Shown here piece by piece: positions 12,911-24,872 of a stretch of 64,000 nucleotides of DNA. The first letter of the stretch is position 1; each line of letters begins with the position of its first letter. Under the pieces are notes generated by a model, which saw only the letters and a list, made by a program, of their open reading frames with translations, made no database searches and was not told the origin of the DNA. The DNA comes from Puffinus mauretanicus (taxonomy: Eukaryota > Chordata > Aves > Procellariiformes > Procellariidae). Both the position numbers and the translations under genes were made by a program. The DNA is taken from contig JAJKFH010000044.1 in NCBI GenBank assembly GCA_023333565.1, positions 124,001 to 188,000 on the forward strand, in the 5' to 3' direction.

Positions 12911-15900
12911 GCTAACTCAGATAGCCATCAGCTAGCACCAGACAAAGACAAAGTTTGCCTGACGAGATGTTAATATGCTGAATGATCTGATTATGCTTAG
13001 ATGTTTCTTATCAGCAGCTTTCCATGACTTCCTTCCTTCGATGGAAGCTAGCTTAAGTGGCAAACAGTTGTCAAGTCATCCTACCTATTTTTAGAAACGC
13101 CAATGTAACATTTGATTTCTCCAAACCCTTCAGGACTTCCCCAGTGTTAAATTCAACTCTTCAGATCAGTGTTGACCAGCAAGTTCTTTCAATAGTCTGA
13201 AGTTCAAAGAACCACAAACATGACCTTGCTGCAGACTGTAGCTGTAAAACTAGGTGCCCATTAACTTATGCTAGGTGCGGGCCCAGAAGGATATCAGGTT
13301 TAAGGTGAGAAAGACCTCGTGTATTGCCTGAACCTCTGAAAACAAGAAAAGGGGAAACTCAGGCTCTCTGAATGTCAAGTATATTATCTATATAATGATA
13401 ATGAGACATAAGGTCTCTGAAGAATACCAACACTGTACTTCACAAAACGGGAGCATCAGCATGACATACCAGTACTGCCCTCTCATCATACATGCATCAT
13501 AATCAAGTCATGAAAAGGTTAAGTAGAAGTCCTGATCTCCGGGGAGGATAGAGTTGGACAGATGACAATTTAATTGGTTTCTTAGCCAGGAGAAGGAGCC
13601 TGACGTGAGCAAAGCATGTTTCGCAGCGGCTTCGGATACACCCATCCCATCAGGCTTACCCCCGCTGCGATCCCACAGCTGCACAATTCAGAAGCGCTGC
13701 CCCGCACTTCCCCACCACGGGCTGACAACGGCCCGCGGATGGCAGAGAAATCCTAAATTATATCTGAGGGATGGTTCAAGGATGTGTTTTTCTTATTGGT
13801 AATCAAAGATATAAACTGATAGGGAATACAGATAAAATTAACCTAGGAAACCCAGCCTTATAGCCAATTTTGTCACCTGCATTATTGATGTGTTACACGA
13901 GGACTCCAGGCACACCGCTTCCCGTGGGCTGGAAGCCATATATCTACAGTAACTGCATGCTGTGATACACAATTTGTGAAGTGTCACTAGTGCCTTAAAG
14001 ATTCAGTAAACAAGAAAATGCATCCTGAAGTCAGAACTGTATCCTTATGAAACAAATACTAGAAGCATAATTTAATACAGGAGGGGGAAAAACTTAGACA
14101 GAGGAAGCAACCAGCTCTCCCTTGCTACTGCCTGAAGTCCCAGCACTCCGTTAAGGGAACAAGAAAGAAGCTATAGTAATGGACAAGTAAACATAAAATA
14201 AACCACCCCTTTTCCATGCAGAGAATGAGGTCTGCAGGGCTAACTGCTCCAGGTGTCTCCAACGGCCACATCAGGCAGTGGATGGAGGAGTTGTGACCTC
14301 CAGGTGTAGGTGCAATCCAGCACTGGATTTCCCATCTGCCTCCATTAACTCAGAGACTCAGGCAATAGAGGGGAAACCTACTGTTTACTGGAGTCTGCAG
14401 CTGTGCTTCCTTGTTACAGACCTTTCCCTTACAGCTGCTTTTAGTTATTATTCAGTCAAATATATCAGTGCTGTGCTTACACCTGGTCAGTACGGAGACT
14501 GCTCTATACTTTACTGCAAAGGACCTGCAAAGGGAGAAAATTCTCCTGCGGTACACAGCAATTAAAACTTCCTGGGTAAGTGCCAGAAAAGTTGTAAAAT
14601 CACCAGCTTACCACCTGAAAGCCCAACCCTGCCTTATTTGTTAAGCTGATGGGTACTGGGCACATTGTTTTCTCATAACAGAACAGAACTAAAGGAAACG
14701 TACGTTGACAGCAACCCTACGGAGCACCCGCAAACCACACCACGTGCAGGAGACCTTGGTGGTGGGGATATCTCCTTCCAAACCACCAGAGTCTGCAGAA
14801 AGGGGCAGAAGCACCTCTGGAGAATACTGCTCTGGCAAAGGCAAGGAGCAAACAGAAAACCCACTGCTATGGGAGAAGCCCTGACTGCCACCCCTCTGTC
14901 CCCATGGCAGTCTGTCCAGCCCACAGGCCCGATGTGGAAAACCCGTGCTCCTCTGGGTCACAGGAGATGGAGCCCTGCATGGGATGCGCTGCTGCACACG
15001 CTGCCCGAGCATGGCCGCACGCAGACATCCAGGCACTGGCTGCAGACAGCACGCCCTTTAGAACACCCCGGAGTCAGCACTGGCCACGGTGAAGTGATGG
15101 CTCAGAGCAAACCTCAGGAGCGCTCCCCGCCTGCTCTTCCCTAAAAGCCGGCCATTGGGAGGTGGTGGACAGATGCCAACGCTGACAGGCCTGGAGCAGG
15201 CACCAACCCGGCACCAAGATGTTCGATCCATCTGTAGGGCTGTTCTGCTGACAGCCAGGGACCAAGGAGCAGGTTGGACACACAGGGGATGGTCAGAAGA
15301 ACAGATTTGGTTTATTGCCCTGATCTGGGCTGTGGTGATCAAGCACAGAGCTGCCCAGCAGAAACCCCTGCCAAACAGCCCCGGTCACATCATTCAGTGC
15401 CTTTGTAAGCTTTTTTCTGGTTCCTGACACCCCTTTTTGCTGCCCCAGTTTCCTCCCAAACGAACAATCTGTCTCTAGCTATTTTTACCCCACTCACCCC
15501 AGTTCTGCTACATCTGCACTCAAATCGGGTATTTCCAATACCATTACCTAGGTAATCTTGGCCTTACCTGGTATCACTGAGAGGTTACCCCCAAAGGTCT
15601 CCAGTATTCCCTGCCAGTTATCTGTGAAGTTCAGCCACTTCTAGCATCACTCCCCCTCACACAGACGAAATCCAGCCATTCCGCCAAAGCGCTGCCTGAG
15701 ACGTCGTCAGCTCCCTCACCGCTAACTGTCATGTCCAACCTCTCACGTCACATCCCGTCGTTCTCTGCCTCCTGTTCAGCTAGCTTAATCTCGGCCTCGC
15801 CAGCAGCCCAGCCATTTGCCTACAGCCCCAACACCAACAAGAAATATTAACCAGAACGACACACAGTGTTCAGAGCTGGTGGTAGCCCCAGTGATGGAGG

Positions 15901-16267
15901 AGGCTTCCTGGTGACCTCGCTCTTCCAGGGCCTACTCAGGAAGGAAATAAAATCTAAGGAGGTTCTCCTATCCAAATGGCAAAGGCAAAACTAAATAAAA
16001 AAGTTTGGAATTAAATTACAGAAATTTTCGTTGGTAATGAGGTAAAATTTCCTAACAAGGAGGTCTACTGTTCATTGCAAAAGCTCATGACTTCAAATCT
16101 CAGGAAGTATAATTCGTACCTCTCAAGGAACTATCACATTAACACTACAGCTTCGGTCATGCAATTTGATCACTGCAGCCATTTCCTGGTCTTAAAAATC
16201 CAGTGTTCAGGCTGTCTCACACCAGGGACACCAGCTTCGCTGCGCCCGGCAGGCAGGAGAAGCCCTG

Positions 16268-16860
16268 GTGCATCAAACGCAGCACAGCCAGCCGGTCAGG
16301 AGAGGCGATTATCCCGCTGTCTTCAGCGTTGCTCCGGCCTCACCTTGAATACTGTGTGCAGTGCTGGGCCCCACCATTTGAGAAGGATGTGAAGGTCCTC
16401 GAATGTGTCCAGAGGAGGGCAACAAAGCTGGTGAAGGGCTGGAAGGCATGTCCTATGAGGAGCGGCTGAGGACTCTGGGTTTGTCTCCTTTGGAGAAAAG
16501 GAGGCTGAGGAGCGACCTTATTGCTCTCTGCAGCTTCCTGAGGAGGGGATGTGGAGAGGGAGGTGCTGAGCTCTTCTCCCTGGGATCCAGGCACAAGACA
16601 CCTGGGCATGGTTCAAAGCTGCATCAGGGGAGGTTTAGACTGGACATTAGGAAGCATTTCTTTACCAGAGGGTGGTCAAACACTGGAACAGGCTTCCTGG
16701 AGAGGTGGTCGATGCCCCAAGCCTGTCAGTGTTTAAGAGGCATTTGGACAATGCCCTTAATAACATGCTTTACTTTTCAGTCATCCCTGAAGTGGTCAGG
16801 CAGTTGGACTAGATGATCGTTGTAGGTCCCTTCCAACTGAAAATATTCTATTCTATTCTT
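16268..16860 (+). mobile_element. CR1 LINE 3' fragment with ATTCT tail
   Basis: Starts in the late ORF2 region (GCATCAAACGCAGCACAGCC). It contains frame pieces [51 protein letters not shown] and FRLDIRKHFFTRG, and ends with GTAGGTCCCTTCCAACTG and a tail TATTCTATTCTATTCTT. At least two frameshifts break the protein. The tail unit differs from the TTCTATGA type of copies A-D, so this is another CR1 branch. Plus orientation. Confidence 0.93.
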
Positions 16861-18550
16861 TGCAAATACTGCTTTTCTTGGACAGGTTACTTTTATGACT
16901 AGCCAACCTTAGCAGTGAAAAATATTACAAGTTAATTCAAGCAGAGCAAATTGTTAAGATCCCAGTTACTTCACCGGAAACACATTTAGAGAGTGAAAAA
17001 TAAAATAATGCCGTTGCTGCCTTGGCACTTCTCACCTAAAATCCTGAAGGCATGTCTCAGTTTAAGGCTGGGGTGGAAGCCACACACCACTGTTCTGACA
17101 CCGAAACAGAGCACTGGAGCAGCAGGTACCTGCTTGCAGCTGGGTGGTCAACAGTTAACAGGCACTAATGGAGTATGCGTATTTGGGGGCAGGGAGAAAA
17201 GGGGTACTACAACAGTTTATTTAAAATAAGCTCCTGAATTTTCAAGTTTCTAAGACTACTATAAAAGGTGTGTCATAAGTAGCATTTGCCGTATCTAGAC
17301 TCTAACGGGCCTTGTTTGTAGTTTTCCATTAGATCTCCATAATGAAGACATCACTCTTAACAACACAGATGACAGACCTGGTGTTTGATGTGCTCTGTCT
17401 GAACACCTCCAGTCCCAACTTCTGTTCACCCTGAGGGTCACAAGGTGTCACAGCACTCCTCTGCACAAGAACCAAGTTCTGAAAACCACCAGTGAGCTCC
17501 TCCATTTCCATGAAACTTTATGATACCAGCATTGCATCCCAAAACTTGCTGCAGGGCTTTAGGACAACCTCCCCTCTGCCCCAGACCAAGAGCGCGATCC
17601 TCAAGCTTTGACTGTACTTCCCTAACCGTAGCCCTCCTCGTGCCCCCAGGGCTGTGCAGGGCAGGAGCTTCGGCTGTCAGAGACCCCCGTCAGGTCAATG
17701 AGACCCAGCCCCAGGCACTTCACAGCACCAAAACTCAGCTTGCAGAAGCTTCTGAGCCTGAGGTCTTCACACCAAGTGCTGGACAGGAAACGAAACTAGA
17801 ACTCCCTCAAACGATCCACTGATTGCTGCGCTTGGGTGGCTGGACCACTGAATTCACCCAAGGAGGTTTGACTCAGTAACTGCGATACCAGTTGCTCTGG
17901 CTGGTCTTTACACAGAGAGATGCAAACAGAAACATCTGATGCTGAACATCAAACTTCAACCTTCCTGCGGAGAAAACGCAGCAAAGAACAAACGGGAGTT
18001 TGTGAAGTCAGCAGATGACATCCATGCAGAGATCCTTCCGAGCCCTGAGCTCTCTGCGCTTCCCCTCGCAGAGCCCGTGCGGCCGGAACTCGGGCTCGAC
18101 CATGGCACCGAGTCACTGGCAAACGGCGCGCGTGCACTGCTGGAGGAGGAACACGGCCTGCCGTGCATGAGCTCGCCCCATGGCAAGGCGCAGCCAAATG
18201 GGCACTGGCAACGGCTGCACGGGCTTCCAAGCGCAGGACTGGAAGCTGCGAGGTCACAGTGCCCAATTTTCGCGCGAAGCTGAACATAACAAGACGCTCC
18301 CAGGCAGTGCTCTGGAGCGACCACGGCGCTGGGGACAGCAATGGCTCCCCCGGGGCCCTGCTGCAGCCCAGCCGGGAGGGACGGGGCTGGGGTACAGACC
18401 GACCCTCCCCGTCGGCGAGTCCCATGGATTGGCACTTTGGTCACAAGCTGTGACCCGCTGGTTTTACAAGTGCTCCTTGACGGTCCGGCTCAAATGCAAG
18501 GACCAACACTGGACACAGGAGGGCCACTGAGCGGCAGAGAGGCTGTGGCG

Positions 18551-18830
18551 GGCGGAGGAGAGCAGGAGGGTCCGGGGCTGGCAGGAAGGCCATTGTGGGC
18601 AGAGGAGAGCAGGAACGCCTGGGGCTGCGGGAGAGGCCATGGCAGGCAGAGGAGAGCAGAAGGGCCTGGGGCTGGCAGGGCCATGGCGGGCAGAGGAGAG
18701 CAGAAGGGCCCGGGGCTGGCAGGGCCATGGCGGGCAGAGGAGAGCAGGAGGGCCCGGGGAGGCCACGGCAGGCAGATGAACACCAGGACGGCCCGGGGCT
18801 CTGGGGAGGCCATGGCGCTGGGGCAGGCAG
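18551..18830. repeat. GC-rich minisatellite, about 44-47 base unit
   Basis: Unit starts (GGCAGAGGAGAGCAG or a close variant) lie at 18551, 18598, 18645, 18689, 18733, 18771 and about 18826, giving spacings of 47, 47, 44, 44, 38 and 55. Each unit continues with a GGGCCTGGGGCTGGCAGGG-like stretch and a GCCATGGC. Long open frames appear in several phases on both strands only because of the repeat, so none is called as a gene. Confidence 0.9.
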
Positions 18831-19646
18831 AGTGACAAGGGCCCTTGATCCAGCCAGCAGCGAGAGCTGGGAGGTGCGGCGAGCTGGGCAGAAACCTGGA
18901 AAGCAGGTCCGCGTTCTGCATCAAGGCAGGTGAACGTGGTGTGTTTGCTTGGCTGGAGAACTGGGGGATGGGTTGGGGGAATAAAAAATTGACATCATTT
19001 TGGAAAGAAGCAGGAGCAAACCGAGCCCCACAGTGGATCAGTACAGCATCGTCTCCCCAACAGTATATGGGATCAGCTGCCTCGGGAGATACACAAATCA
19101 CGGGAAGCAATCACCTCGGGTAACTTCTTGAACAACCTGCCCTGCCTGGCAGCTTCTCCCCAGACTAAGTAGACAAAAGACAAAAGAAAGCTCGCACCCT
19201 GAAGCAAGGACTTAGAGCCAGCTCCTTTTCTTTTTTCAACACATCATTTGTATTATTGGCAATATCCTTGCTATTCATACTATGTACTCCTTTCCTAGAG
19301 AGTAAATTCCCAAGTTAGGGACTGCATGTCCCTCTACCGCTTCCACAGAACCCACCATAACCAGATGCCAATGCATTACCTGGCCCAGAACAATATTCCT
19401 CTGCCCAGGGAACTGGTAGCAGGGATTTGCTGAGACCATGTGAGGTGCAGTCACCGTATCAGCTGTAACAACCACTGTTTACAGGGATGGCCCCAGGGAA
19501 GTGTGTATGAACACTTTATGAATCATATTACTAAATAGATAGTGCCTGATCTATGGTCAGGTTAGCCAGGAAGAGGGAGGTTGCTCTAGTCCAGGCACAG
19601 AAGACTGGTTGAGTTCAGGATATTACAAGCCAAGAAATACCATCTT

Positions 19647-20706
19647 TCAGCATTTTGAGCACAGGTCTATCACTTGTGTATATGAAAGATAGGGATGGTC
19701 TCTCTGGGCCAAGAAATGAAGAAGTGAATCCACCTGCTTATCACTTTCTATCACAGTGCTGAGTGAAGGGGCTGCGACACCCCTTCCCATTTGCTCCAAA
19801 TGATTCTCTAAGGCAATGGCTGCAGGCAAGTCCCATGTCCGAAAGCTGCAGCTCGTCTCCTGCAGGGACCAGGATAAAATAACCTTTGTCCAAGCATTCA
19901 GTTGGTTTGATTGGGACATCACCTCCTCCCAGTACTGGACAGAGGTGGAGACGGGATGAGCTGGGAAGGACTGGCTCTCTGGGGTGGTGGACAGCGTTCT
20001 CTGTCTGAGGTGCAGCTGATGGGGCAGCTCACAGAGACGGGCAAATTTGGGCTTGGGAAGGAATCAACCCTCAGCAAGACTGGCAGAAGCCATGCAAGAT
20101 TTTCACCATCCTCTGCAGCATGAAGTGCAGTTTCCTTTGAGGATCATCCAGCTGAGTCTCACTTAATAACCAGCTCCCTCCCTCTGCAGGGACTTTGCTG
20201 ATGCTCTGGTCCCTCCCATTTTCAGACCCCTTCTCCAGTTCACCCCACAAGGCCTGAAGTGTTTCACACAGAGTATCTAAATGAAGCGTGAGCAGTGGTG
20301 ACACCGATGTGGCCAAGACAGAGAGTCTCAGTGCTCTTTCCGGCTTAAACCCTCTGGCAGCACAAAGCACGAGGCTGAGTGGCTGGGAAATATGGGGGTG
20401 ACGGAGAGCTACCACGTTCACCTCTCAATCAAGCGGATGCTGCTCCCCAAGGGGCATCAGCAGACTCACCAACACCCCTGTCCCAGATGGTAGCACGACA
20501 GACCATGCCCACCCTGCAAGGGCTTCCAAGCCACGACCCTGTGCAGCCACACGCTGCTCAGTGCCCCCTGCAGCAATGCCAGGCTGCGAATCCGTAAGCC
20601 AGACCCAAGTCCCACACACCCACTGTTTAATCCGCTTCAAGTCCTCTCTTTCAGCCTCAGCAGACAAAGGAAAATAAAGAGCTATAAATGTTAGGAGGGC
20701 AAACAA
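19647..20706 (-). pseudogene. Unrecognised decayed open frame, possible retropseudogene
   Basis: On the minus strand, one frame stays open from 20706 to 20071 except for a single TGA at 20425-20427 (about 211 codons). After a frameshift between about 20075 and 20063, a second frame stays open for 138 codons to the stop at 19647. The predicted peptides look like ordinary globular, Leu-rich helical protein (for example SQPLSLVLCAARGFKPERAL, LDTLCETLQALWGELEKG, and SLLHFLAQRDHPYLSY in the second part). I do not recognise the family. No splice pattern or poly(A) tail is clear. It could be an old retrocopy, a decayed intronless gene, or a chance open stretch. The strand is the same as SHANK. Confidence 0.3.
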
Positions 20707-21615
20707 GAAAAAAGAAAGAAAAAAGGAAACAGGACAAAATTTATCCCATTTTTCCTAACACAATAGCTGCAAGTCTGATCTGGCAAAAAATGGATGCCAT
20801 TTTGAGCCCTGAAGTTTCACTTCATGTTACACAGACTGATGTGAGCAGCACACGGACAGACATGTATGTCACATATATAGGGAAGGGGAAAGAGAAGGGA
20901 GGAAGAGACAGCAACCATATTCTGAACGCAAACACACCCACTGGCACACGAGCCCTTTTGCGATACGGACAGAACAAAGACAATTCAGGAATCCCCACCC
21001 AAGATTAAAGCCCAAATCACAATGATCTTCAGCCACACTGAGGTCCAGGAAAGGAGCAGCACTACCAAACGAGCTGGCAGCCACTGGTTTAATCTTTCCC
21101 TCCTGCATCCTGCACCCTTCACGCAAGGAAGGGATGGAAGCATGCACCGCTGTGCCTCTGCTTTCAGCAGTTGCATTTCTGAGACCCCTGTGCCTCTCCC
21201 CAGCCTTCCGTCTGGAACTGCTGGAGGACCCTCCAGCCAGGGGTGGACCTGCCTCCCGAGCACAGGGGCTGAAGCCTGTTTCCTATGTGAATATGAGCAC
21301 CCTCATTACCAGTCCCCAAGGGACTCTCTTTTTTTGCAGCAAAAAGATTGGTTTCTGGTAAGAGGAGCCACAGTAACAACCTGGTCCAAGGTACCGGCTG
21401 CATGAGCACAGGTGCTCCAGGGCTGCGCAGGGGATGCGTGCCCCAGGCACGAGCAGAAGCTCTCTGGCAGCACAGGGTGGAAGGTATGGCAGCTGCAGGA
21501 CAGACAACTACTGGTTTGCCCTCATGCTGGGGCTGAACACCAACACAGCCAGGGCTCCCAGGAGAAGGACCCCCAACTCTACACAGTCAAAGTATAGTGA
21601 AATACTTCAAGCATT

Positions 21616-21628
21616 AAAAAAAAAAAAA
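21616..21628. repeat. Poly(A) run
   Basis: Thirteen consecutive A residues on the plus strand. No retrocopy ends here that I can identify. Confidence 0.9.
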
Positions 21629-22029
21629 GCCACGGAGGACACAGGCCCTGCCCCATGGGGCTTACACCTGCATCTGAAACAGAGTACATGCACTTTATAC
21701 ACCCAGTAAACAGGCAGAAGTGAAAACTCTTGTAAATGCAAAGCTACGAATACCAGCATCTGTACCAGAGAAACACCCCAGAACGTGCGAGAGATGCACA
21801 TTTGTCATGAATGGCATTTTCTGTACAATGCGTGTAACCAGAGATAAGCTACACTCACACTGCCTAGCCGTCAGAGAAGGAGGAGAGAGTCCCCTAAGAG
21901 ACCCCGAAGCACAGGGGCTCACAGGCTGCTTAGTGCAGCCAGGGAAATGGGGTCCTGAGCACCAGCCAAAGTGAGGAGAAGGAGCTTTCCCTCCCAGCCC
22001 CAGGACCAAGCGAAAGAAGCAGCCCTTAC

Positions 22030-22112
22030 CTTTGGCCCCTCGCAACACAAACCCGAATCCCTCATGCTCCCTCTTCTGCAGCACGGCCGTCTTCTCCTCA
22101 ATGATGTAGTCA
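22030..22112 (-). CDS. SHANK3: SHANK family coding exon, start of the PDZ domain (probably SHANK3)
   Basis: An 83-nt internal exon read on the minus strand. The acceptor is a strong polypyrimidine tract ending CTGCCCAG at 22113-22120. The donor is AAAG|GTAAGG at 22029. It starts with T, completing the split Ser codon, and ends with G, the first base of the next Ala codon. The peptide reads DYIIEEKTAVLQKREHEG then FGFVLRGAK. This is the first strand of the PDZ fold, and the GFGF carboxylate-binding loop is intact. QKREHEGFGF is closest to SHANK3 (QKRDHEGFGF), while SHANK1 and SHANK2 have QKKD at that place. It is separated from the upstream exon by a 35.5-kb intron, and a CpG-rich segment begins about 0.7 kb upstream. 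No lesion is seen. Confidence 0.95.
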
Positions 22113-22784
22113 CTGGGCAGGAAAGAGCACAAGAGAATGATGCTAGGGTTAGATTTCAGCACCATGCTGCCAGGCGGAGGTGGCCTTTGTGCCTGTGACA
22201 AGGAGACCTCTTCTCATCAACCGTTTCATGTCAGCAAGGAGTTGGGCACAATCTGCTTCCCTCCCTCCCTTGCCCAAAGTCAGAACAAAAAGACGAAAGC
22301 TACTTTCCCTCAACGTGTAGGTGGAGGAAAGCCCCGGCTGCCTGGATCACCCTTCTGCCCACCGGTCCCCTTCTCAGTCACCTGCATACGCATGCAGGGA
22401 GCTTACTGATCCCACTTTGGGCTTCCCTTTAAATGATGCCCTTAGCATATAACTGAAGAGTGGAGCGCCTGAGCAGAGGAGGTGCTGGGGGAGGCAGCCA
22501 TCCATCCATCAGGGAAGCAGCTCTCTGAGACTTTCCGGTTGCCTCTTGTATGAAAAAATTAGACGCTTGACAAAAGGAGAGGTGCCTCTTTGGTAAGTTC
22601 CCTGGGAAGGAGAACAGCAGAGTTTATATCCTCATCCCGGCGCTCTGATCTTCTCTTAAAATCCCCCCCTGCGTTGCTAAGTAACGGTTTGTCATTAGCA
22701 GAGGGGGGATGCATTGCATTGTCCTAGTTTAACAAAGCTGCTCTCCCTGTCCTCCACCGTGGCCAGACGAGAAGAACAGGGAAA

Positions 22785-23470
22785 ATCCAGTGGTGGAGAG
22801 AGAGGAACGGACGCGCAGCTCCGTGCAGACCCCGGCCGCCAGCGACCCTTCCAACAAACCACCTCTATATGCGCTGGGAGGGGCGGGGGGCGCGTGGGGA
22901 GGGGAGACGGGAGAGGGATTCTCTCAGCAAACGGGAGCTTAAATGCAGCCCTGCAAATCCCTCCCAGCAGAGCCGCATGTCTGACATCAGAGTGGAATTA
23001 ATCAGGGACCTCGGTCCTTCTCGGCAGCGTGGGGAATGAGCTTTCCACACCAAACCAAAACCGAGAGAGGCAGAGAGGGAGTGGTGGCACGGGCCGGCCC
23101 CCAGACCTGGGCACGTGCAGCCAGTGATGCGGTGTGCCCAGCGCGCAGCAGCGGGGAACAAAGACCCGCGTACCACCGCACTGCACAGAAACACGCTGCC
23201 AAGGAGCAGGTACAGTGGCGGGCGTGCAGGCAGGCGTGCTCGCAGGAGGGAGGAGACAGCTGTAGACAGGCGCTGGCACAGAGCAGGCTGGGTTCGCACA
23301 CTGCGGTATGAGGTGCGCGGTACCGCCGCTGCAGGCAGGCACACGCCCCACCAGCACACGCATGCCGCGCCGCGCCTGCCGCCTCCTGCCCCTTGCTGCA
23401 GGGAAGGGGTCACCTGCCGAGGCTCAGGCTGCACCCCGGCGTCACCCCGCCGGGACCCTGCTGAACACGG
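22785..23470 (-). promoter_or_regulatory. CpG-rich segment, candidate intragenic promoter
   Basis: CG dinucleotides are frequent across this stretch (for example ACGCGCAGC, GGCGCGTG, CAGCGCGCAGCAGCG, GCCGCGCCGCGCC), in contrast to the CpG-poor intron around it. At 22880-22894 there are GC-box-like runs (GGGGCGGGG and flanks). About ten bases further along the minus strand is a TATA-like CATATAGAG (22863-22871). That order fits a minus-strand start near 22.83 kb, about 0.7 kb upstream of the first PDZ exon. Mammalian SHANK3 is known to use intragenic promoters. Whether this segment is one is inference, and no first exon is identified. Confidence 0.4.
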
Positions 23471-24251
23471 CAGGGTTGGGGAGGGGGCGGGTGTTTCTGG
23501 ATGGAAGGCGATGGGCTCACAGTGCTGCTGCGTGGACTGGGTTGGCAACCCACATTTTTGTGTGTACTTTCTAGCAGCCATGGACTGCGACCGACAAGCA
23601 CCGGGACAGGACACACCTCTCTGCATCCTGTCCATCTGTAGCCTCATCTGCCAGGGCTGCATTTATAGGCATCACAATCCCTTTTTGGGTAGGTAGTTCT
23701 GTGATTCAGCACAACAGTATCTAGCTCCTAGCAGGAAGCATAGAAATATTGTTTTCCAGACCAAGGGAAGGTGATCACAAAAGTCAATACAGGCAACGCG
23801 TGCAGGTACCGAGGCACTCCAGAAGATGTACAACAGACATCGTCCACGGAAACTAACACAAGGCACAAGACTGAATTCCTTGGACTCCTCTGGTAGTTCA
23901 CTTTGCACTATAATTTTGGACATGCGTAGGCATTATCCATGAAAAAATAGGTATCTATAAAAGTAGTGACTTCATGCAACAAACTACCTAGAAGTGGATA
24001 AACTTCAACAAAACTATGTGAACCGCTTTAAAGGAGGTGGTTGCTGTCATAGAGTCATCCCTTTATGTCACATTTTCAACACATTGCCTGTCTTTCAAAA
24101 GCAGAGCTGGTTATGCATATGTTCCTCAATATGCGTAAAACTCTCCCCTCTACAATGAAATCCTCTCTTCCAAGTGTAGAGTGTCCTACTGGAAACAGAT
24201 TCATTACACAGATGAGGTCATTACGGTAATACCGTGGATATTACCCATCAT

Positions 24252-24422
24252 TGTGGATGCCCCATCATTGGATGCCCCATCATTGGAAGTGTTCAAGGTC
24301 AGGTTGGATGGGGCTTTGAACAACCTGATCTAGTGAAAGATGTCCCTGCCCATTGGAAGGAGGTTGGACGAGATAATCTTGGAAAGTCCCTTCCAACCCA
24401 AACCATCCTGTGATTCTGCGAT
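24252..24422 (+). mobile_element. CR1 LINE 3' end
   Basis: Short 5'-truncated tail: GTTCAAGGTCAGGTTGGATG, then AACCTGATCTAGTG, GGTTGGACGAGATAATC, CCCTTCCAACCCAAACC and TGTGATTCTG. Same branch as the copies at 639-974 and 32650-33630. The 15-base stretch GATGCCCCATCATTG is duplicated in tandem at its 5' edge (about 24256-24285). Confidence 0.9.
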
Positions 24423-24872
24423 AAGCCTTTATCTTCTATTTGAACTATGACTTACCATTTAGGAGGAGAGCTAGACTTAACACATTTCGCATCCAGGGAA
24501 TGGATCCACGCCAGATCTTAACCCCATACCAAGAGCAACTTCTGCCACCTCTACAAGAATGTGTTTGTGTATGTGTATATGCAAGAGAAAGAGAGAGAAG
24601 GAAAGGGAAACAAATGTTTATGTATAAAATAATGATTTCTATTTATCTGGTGGTGGGCTGAAGTGCCCAATTAGTCCTGCTGTGATTGCTTTGTCAATGA
24701 GAAAGTGATGAAAGAAAATTCCGTACCTCTAATTCTTCCCACAGGACCTCTGTGGTTGCTTCATCCACATGATAAACTGAAGAAACTCTTGACAAAACTG
24801 CTTGTACTCTGCGTAAGTACAATTTCACCCAGCCTCCCCCACCAATCCTCATGTGCCAAGATTTCCTGCAGT

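Larger units (their letters stand above)
9788..22029 (-). other. SHANK intron, 12.2 kb, complete
   Basis: Runs from the GTAAGG donor at 22029 to the TTTTGTAG acceptor at 9788 and splits the PDZ coding sequence after the FGFVLRGAK segment. From 9788 to about 16267 I see only AT-leaning unique sequence with no exon, repeat tail or RNA gene that I can support. A CR1 lies at 16268-16860, a GC-rich segment with a minisatellite at about 18.0-18.8 kb, and an unrecognised decayed open frame at 19647-20706. A 13-base poly(A) run is at 21616-21628. Confidence 0.9.

Noticed and set aside
18441..19110. Open frames across the minisatellite
   Set aside because: They are translations of the tandem repeat in different phases.
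22865..23696. Long open frames on both strands in the CpG-rich block
   Set aside because: Typical artefact of CpG-island composition; they overlap each other and have no known motif.
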